Assembly: GCF_027943255.1 (NCBI RefSeq) | Contig: NC_072893.1 | Span: 123,875,784 to 123,939,783, forward strand | Direction of reading: 5' to 3' | DNA: 64,000 nt | From: Anastrepha obliqua | Lineage: Eukaryota > Arthropoda > Insecta > Diptera > Tephritidae | Part shown: positions 59,217 through 64,000 of the stretch, in pieces | Layout: every line of letters starts with the position of its first letter | Position numbering within the stretch: the stretch's first letter is position 1 | The notes under the pieces: generated by a model | What the model was told of the DNA's origin: nothing | What the model saw: the letters and a program-made list of their open reading frames with translations, nothing else | Database searches by the model: none | Made by a program: the position numbers and the translations under genes

Positions 59217-59974
59217 CTTCATAATTCTTATACATATATTTGTGATAGAAGTTTATCGCCAGATCTGTTTATATGGGTTTTTTCAGTGCCAATTGCACTT
59301 TCTCCCATTACCTCTCTCCCAAATGGTTGTTCGGAAGCCACCTCGAGGATTTTTTTGTAAAACTCGAAAGTTGTGAGCCACTTGAATCGTATACAAAAGA
59401 ATTGGTGACAGAAACGATTGGCGTGTTTTGTTGAACGTTTTGTTGTCAAAATCGCTTAGATAGCGGCTTCGCCAAAAAATAAGAAGAAGTTTTTGCGGCA
59501 ATTTCAAAGCGCGCTAATCGGCTTACAAATACCTCATTTGAGCTTTTGAGTCAGAAAAGAAATGAAAACTATAGACAGAAGAGAAACTGTAAGAGAAGTT
59601 ATTTCGTAAAAATTCAGTATAAGTCAAGTACAGAGGCTCAGTTAGAGGCAAACACAACTCGACAGACAATTTTAAAACCTCACGCCTTAAAACGCCTCAC
59701 TCTCACTGATTACAGTTCTGGGTCCCTGAGAATGCGTTACCTTTTTGAGATCTCATGATCGTTGATCTGTTGCATACACATAAGAATTTTTAAAAAGGAA
59801 ACAGAAAATCTCTTTACAAAATTATTGAATTCTCTAGCTCTGACTCCCTGAAGATCTACTATCTTTATGCGCTCTCATAAGCTGCAAATTTCCTCGAAAT
59901 TTTATAAGCAATTTTAAAAAGTTAACTTAGACGAAAATAATTTTAAATTTTTCAATCTCAATGTTCTGCAATGT
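59217..59974. other. intergenic sequence without recognisable feature
   Basis: Mixed composition, only short frames on both strands. No motif was recognised. Confidence 0.4.
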
Positions 59975-60437
59975 GAGGGTCGTTTGAGAACTCCGTGCAA
60001 AGTCAGCGAGATGGCACTACGGGCGCGTATCGAGGTTATGTTTAGTTAGTAGCATCTCTTGGAAGAGCACACACTAAGATTCAGCCAGATTGGTCTAACT
60101 TTTTGTGCTTGGCATTCGTTTGAATCGAGGAAGTCGAGTGGTTTTCCTTTTCCATCACGACAACGCACCAGCTCACGCCTCAGCCGTTGTGGTCTCAAAA
60201 CTAATATAAATGGAGTTCCAACTCGTTTCACAAGCACTCTATTCTGCAGACTTAACTCTCACGGATTCATCGGACTTCTATTTGTTCCCAATTCGAAGAA
60301 ATGGCTTGCGGGAACAAGATTTTATTCAAACAGGGAGGTGATTGCAGAAACGTTTGGCTATTTTTCAGACTTGGATAGGTCCTATTATTCGGAAGGTAAG
60401 TAGTTCTGGTTTTTGCACAGACTTTTCAAACGATCTT
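59975..60437 (+). mobile_element. mariner-type deletion derivative with recognisable terminal inverted repeats
   Basis: The left end GAGGGTCGTTTGAGAACTCC followed by GTG (59975-59997) is matched in inverse by CACAGACTTTTCAAACGATC followed by TT (60416-60437), allowing a few mismatches. The interior keeps the 5' leader, then jumps to the late transposase: a HHDNAPAHASAVVVSKL segment (about 60153-60205) and, in another frame, KKWLAGTRFYSN...EVIAETFGYFSDLDRSYYSEG (about 60295-60398). The DNA-binding domain and first catalytic Asp are deleted and several frameshifts are present. Total length is about 463 bp. Confidence 0.78.
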
Positions 60438-60904
60438 CGTAATTTAGTGATCTAGTGAGGCTCTGATCTTCAGGCAATAAACAGCAAATTACTATTTTTC
60501 GAAAATTGTTGGATTTTAGTGTTTGCTGAAGGAAGACTCACACTCAGGTAAATTTTCTTGCGTCATGACTAAGTATTTCTGGCTCTAAAACCAGATTTAT
60601 TTATTAAAAAAAAAAAACTATGTGCTGAAAATTTCCAAAATTAGCAGAAAACTATTTTATATATTAAATGAGATTTTTTTCTTTAAATTTATTAAAAAAA
60701 GAAATTTTTTTCATTTAAATTTATTTCAAAAAATCAAACGCGCAACTTCTTATCCAAACGTCGCCTACTACCAACTATAGCGTACACTGCGAGCACCGGC
60801 CTGTCTTCGTCATCGTCATCATCAGCAACTACATAATCAATGTAGTTACTTACGTCTAACAGGTTTTTGCGTTGCTTTTGCCTCATTCTCATTTCAATGT
60901 CTGC
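60438..60904. other. upstream flank of the XendoU gene
   Basis: AT-rich to about 60735, then GC-richer (60740-60900) towards the promoter. No TATA box was seen at the expected distance from the initiator. Confidence 0.45.
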
Positions 60905-60938
60905 TCAGTCAGTTGCCGGAATTCGTACGTGTCAGTTC
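60905..60938 (+). promoter_or_regulatory. candidate TATA-less core promoter (Inr + DPE)
   Basis: TCAGTC at 60905-60910 is an exact match to the fly initiator consensus, with A+1 at 60907. AGTTC at 60934-60938 fits the downstream promoter element RGWYV exactly at +28 to +32. The predicted 5' UTR is about 167 nt to the ATG at 61074. Core motifs are short, so chance matches are possible, but spacing and position relative to the signal-peptide exon are right. Confidence 0.5.
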
Positions 60939-61073
60939 GTAATTGTCGTAAAGTGAACTATTTTCGAAGTGTTTTTTTTTTTGGAAATAAATTTAAAAAC
61001 TTACAAATAAAATTTACAACAACAAATATTTCTTACTATTTTGGTGCAGAGTAAATAGAAAACGTTCAAAGCC

Positions 61074-61152
61074 ATGCGTTTAAAGGCCAGTCACACACTT
61101 TTCGTGTGTACTGTGGTGTTGTTATTGTGTATGCTGCAGTGCGAATTTGCAG
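61074..61152 (+). CDS. XendoU-family endoribonuclease, signal-peptide exon
   Basis: The ATG at 61074 opens MRLKASHTLFVCTVVLLLCM and LQCEFA: a short basic N terminus, a hydrophobic core and a small-residue end typical of a cleavable signal peptide. The product probably enters the secretory pathway. The donor GTAAAC is at 61153, and the exon ends after one base of a codon, which the next exon completes to GCG (Ala). There is no upstream in-frame ATG in the predicted leader close to this one. Exon choice rests on phase match with the next exon. Confidence 0.8.
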
Positions 61153-62215
61153 GTAAACAAAAAATAAAATAAGAAAATACACAAAACCCATGAAGTTGTC
61201 AAAATAAAAAAAGAGACAAACTAAAAACTTGTGCGTACAGTGGGGTGAAAGGGGGCAAAAAGGAGTAACTGAATTTTAGCATTAAAAAATTAAATATGCT
61301 TAAAATAAATTTGAAAAATTATTAAAATTGAAATAAAGTATTATCGATTCTTTGACTACTTAAAATTATCACCAAATATGCTTCAAATCGGTGGCATGAA
61401 ATATTATATAATTAGTATTAAAAGCCCAAGTTATTAAAGCATGAAAAGTGTGGGAAGTATAGAAAATTACGCAGTATGTAACTCAAAAGTGCAGTAAAAA
61501 AATATTAAAAATATAAAAAAATTATTTTCAAAAATTTTTTTTAATTTAAATTATATTAAAATTTTTAAATATTTTTTTTTTTCATTTAAATTCAATCAAA
61601 ACTATAAAGCAGTACAAAAATTTAAGCCTTTATTACCTCAGATGAAAGCCAAATATACTTAAAATCAGCGACATGTTAATTTTCAAAATGTTTTAGCTTT
61701 AGCAGCAGGAGCACAAATCATAAATAGCATAAAAAAGAGAAAAAATATACAAAGAAGCACTCAGTAACTCAAAGGCGCAGTCGCAAGAAAAATTATGAAA
61801 AATTTAATTTTAGAAAATTTAGAAAAAAATATGCACAGCCCAAAAAAATGTATTTAGTGAAAATGTGAATAACTCAATAATTTAAAGGTGCAGTCGAAGA
61901 ATATACAAAAATGAACAAAGAAAAATTTTTTCTCTAAAATTTTTTTTGTAAAATTTTATTTTCTAAAATATTTTTTTAACACTTTTTTTCTAACGTTTTT
62001 TTTTCTAAAATAAATAAAAAAATTAAAATGCATTGATACAATTGAATACAGTTCTTCTAAAATAAAACTCGCACACCCAGCATCAGTATTAGTTGTTATC
62101 TCAGTTTCAGAAATATATAACACATAATAATTTACGCCGCTTATCTCTCCAACGTGCACCCTGTCGCTTGAGAAGGAAAAAAACAAAAGTTTTAATCAAA
62201 AATGTATATTTCCAG
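61153..62215 (+). other. first intron of the XendoU gene
   Basis: 1,063 bp of AT-rich sequence without recognisable genes, ending in TATATTTCCAG. Two AGTAACTCAAAGGCGCAGTC-like phrases (about 61480, 61765 and 61875) hint at another small decayed tandem repeat. Confidence 0.6.
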
Positions 62216-63533
62216 CGAGCTACAAAACCGAGATCGAGATAACTCCCGCACCGCCGGAAGAGCAGACAACAAAGAAGTCGGGCTGGTTCAGCCGCTTATT
62301 TGGCAGTGGCGGCGACAAGACCACCACCACTACCACGCCCCTGCCACTTAAAAATGTGGAGCCAGTACCCCAACCCCAACCCCAACCACAGCCGAATGCG
62401 CCGCGAGTACAATCGGGTGCCACTGGCCCACAAAGGCCACCACCATTAGCAATCAATCCACAAGCACCACTGATGCCTCTCGGCCCACGTCCCGATACGC
62501 CACCAACATCACCCTTGAGCGGTAATGCGCAGCAGCCACCACAATGGCCACAAGTCACACCACAATCCTCGGGGCCAACACCCGCCACGCCAGCGGCAAT
62601 ACGTCCACAAGTCGGCGGCCCACAACAACAACCACAGCAACGTCCGCAACATGCATCGGCAGGGTCCAACTATGGAGGCGGCGTCAACACACTTGGCGTT
62701 GGTGGTAGTGCGAACAACTTTGGGCGTCCAGGTGTACCACAACCAAACTTACCACCTGGTTTTGCACCCTATCAACCACCAAAGGCACAGCCATCTGGCC
62801 TGGATCTAAGCTATGGCGGTGGTGCGCGCCCACAGGGTGGCAGTGCTACACGTCCAGGCTTTGGCTTGGCACCTTTGACTAGCACAACTACTACAACCAG
62901 CACTACGACCACCACCACCACGACAACAACGACACCAAAACCCGGCGCGCCAGGCAGTGCACTTGGTTTGGATATGCGTAATGGCTTTGGCGGTTTCGTT
63001 GCACCATCCACAACACAACGTCCGGCCACACCTAAAGATGAATTTCCACCTTTGCCACCACCACGACGTCCTTCGGGCGGCACTAAAGAGGACTTTCCTC
63101 CGCTTCCAACACAACGCACACCTGGCAGTCCTACTCCAGCATCACCCTTGCGTCCATCCTCGCCTGGCAGTGCCGCACAACCTACACCACCTTTCGCTTG
63201 GGGTTCGCCAACACCAGCTGCACCATTACGACCAGGCAGTAGCAGCGTTGGCCCAGGTTTACCTGCATCAATCACACCTACGAAACCAGGCGCTCCTGCT
63301 ACAGGACCAAATGGTGTTTCGTTTGTGCCGCACGTACCTGGTCCATCGACTACTGCAAGGCCTGGTTCAAGCAGTGCCAGTGGTGCTGGCGGTAACTCGC
63401 GTGCAAGCGACGATGAAATACGTGCACTTACGGAGCAACTTTATGCCAAAGAGCAGAGTTTATTAAATTTGATGCATGTGAATCCACAAGGCAAGACGAG
63501 GTCTATTGATAGCGCAGATGAGGCGCCAAACCC
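62216..63533 (+). CDS. XendoU-family endoribonuclease, Pro/Gln/Thr-rich exon and start of domain
   Basis: It starts ASYKTEIEITPAPPEEQTTK, then a SGWFSRLFGSGG block and a long disordered region. That region holds a PQ repeat (about 62368-62395), Gln/Pro stretches, a Thr run (about 62878-62935) suited to O-glycosylation, and two copies of a DEFPPLP / EDFPPLP motif (63039-63059 and 63087-63107). From about 63409, SDDEIRALTEQLYAKEQSLL begins the XendoU fold. The layout (signal peptide, low-complexity linker, XendoU domain) matches Drosophila CG2145, annotated as a poly(U)-type endoribonuclease. I place it as that family member rather than a certain orthologue. The donor GTAAGT is at 63534 with two bases of a Pro codon carried over. 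GC content is much higher than in the flanks. Confidence 0.85.
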
Positions 63534-63689
63534 GTAAGTAGTGAAGTTCATAAGGCATGGCATGTCACATGAGTATTTTCCTCTGAAACTCGCAAGGTTC
63601 TATAAAGTATATTCCACTTCTGAATGTAGTCATACTGCGCTCCAGTGTTTTTCTGCTCTAAGCACTATTTACTTTCTTCTTTTCTACAG

Positions 63690-63886
63690 CCTTTTCGAAG
63701 TCGAATCGCGCGCTTTCGAAACCCCCACAGTTGCCAAGATGCGTGCACTCTTCGATAACTATGAGGAGGATACTTTGACCAATGAGCATGTGACTGTCAA
63801 CGAGCGTCGTGAGGAGAATGAATTTGTTGACGCCGTGATGAATACGCAGGTTATGCGGCAAGCTATGCTCTTCCTGCAGAACAAAG
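63690..63886 (+). CDS. XendoU-family endoribonuclease, domain exon
   Basis: It continues in phase (Pro codon completed) with LFEVESRAFETPTVAKMRAL, FDNYEEDTLTNEHVTVNERR and a FVDAVMNTQVMRQAMLFLQN end. LF.V...F..PT...L..LxDNY and F.DAVM.T.VM...H/LFL..KG are N-terminal signature stretches of the XendoU fold. These enzymes cut single-stranded RNA at uridines, usually with Mn2+. The catalytic His, His and Lys lie in later exons outside the window. A 156-bp intron precedes the exon and a GTGGGT donor follows at 63887. Confidence 0.88.
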
Positions 63887-63980
63887 GTGGGTAGTGTAGT
63901 TGCATGCAAACAAATGCGAAATCACGCTAAATATATTGTTTTTCCTTTTCTCTCTCATATTCTCTCTCTCCGCCTCATAG

Positions 63981-64000
63981 GCATCGTATCACCCGATCCA
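63981..64000 (+). CDS. XendoU-family endoribonuclease, next exon (cut by window end)
   Basis: The acceptor is CCTCATAG, with AG at 63979-63980. The first two bases complete a Gly codon, giving NKG joined to IVSPDP, as expected for the K/N-G-I/L-V-S stretch of the family. The rest of the gene is outside the window. Confidence 0.75.

Noticed and set aside
62220..63275. Long minus-strand open frames (149 and 154 codons) opposite the XendoU gene exon
   Set aside because: They are antisense shadows of a GC-rich, Pro/Thr-biased coding exon with proven splice phase on the plus strand. Their products are Gly/Val/Cys low-complexity strings.

Overview
The window is a piece of an insect nuclear genome, most likely a higher dipteran and probably a tephritid-type fruit fly. 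The basis is two intron-containing genes with fly-like proteins, very AT-rich introns and spacers, and Jockey, R4/Dong-like, mariner and Tigger relics. There are also at least six copies or fragments of one tRNA-headed SINE that I associate with tephritids. The genus is inference. No bacterial or organellar signature was seen.

Layout. Positions 1-14245 are intron of a gene whose 5' part lies before the window. It is filled with decayed local tandem arrays, T-rich (TTTTA)n sequence, and one broken R4/Dong-clade non-LTR element (about 6305-9508, minus strand). Positions 14246-23906 hold the last four exons of a PDE9-type cGMP phosphodiesterase (plus strand). They carry the last metal-binding Asp and the purine-clamp Gln/Phe of the catalytic domain, followed by a long low-complexity tail. 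The 7-kb last intron (15453-22439) contains a LINE fragment, a fairly young Jockey-like element (minus) and a mariner fossil. The Pde9 stop is TGA followed by C, and the same frame stays open for 76 more codons of protein-like sequence (23907-24137). This is a candidate stop-codon readthrough extension and is the most interesting feature of the window.

Positions 24138-60900 are intergenic or 3' flanking. I see no host gene there. The stretch is a mosaic of AT-rich tandem arrays (26.0-28.6, 30.7-31.4, 33.8-35.5, 37.5-38.7, 40.4-42.3 and 48.4-49.7 kb), SINE copies, a Tigger/pogo deletion derivative with perfect terminal inverted repeats, a mariner deletion derivative, LINE fragments and unclassified dispersed repeats.

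Positions 60905-64000 hold the start of a secreted XendoU-family endoribonuclease resembling Drosophila CG2145 (plus strand). A TATA-less Inr+DPE promoter match is followed by a signal-peptide exon, a Pro/Gln/Thr-rich exon and the first part of the XendoU domain. The window ends inside its fourth coding exon. The two host genes have no evident functional link.
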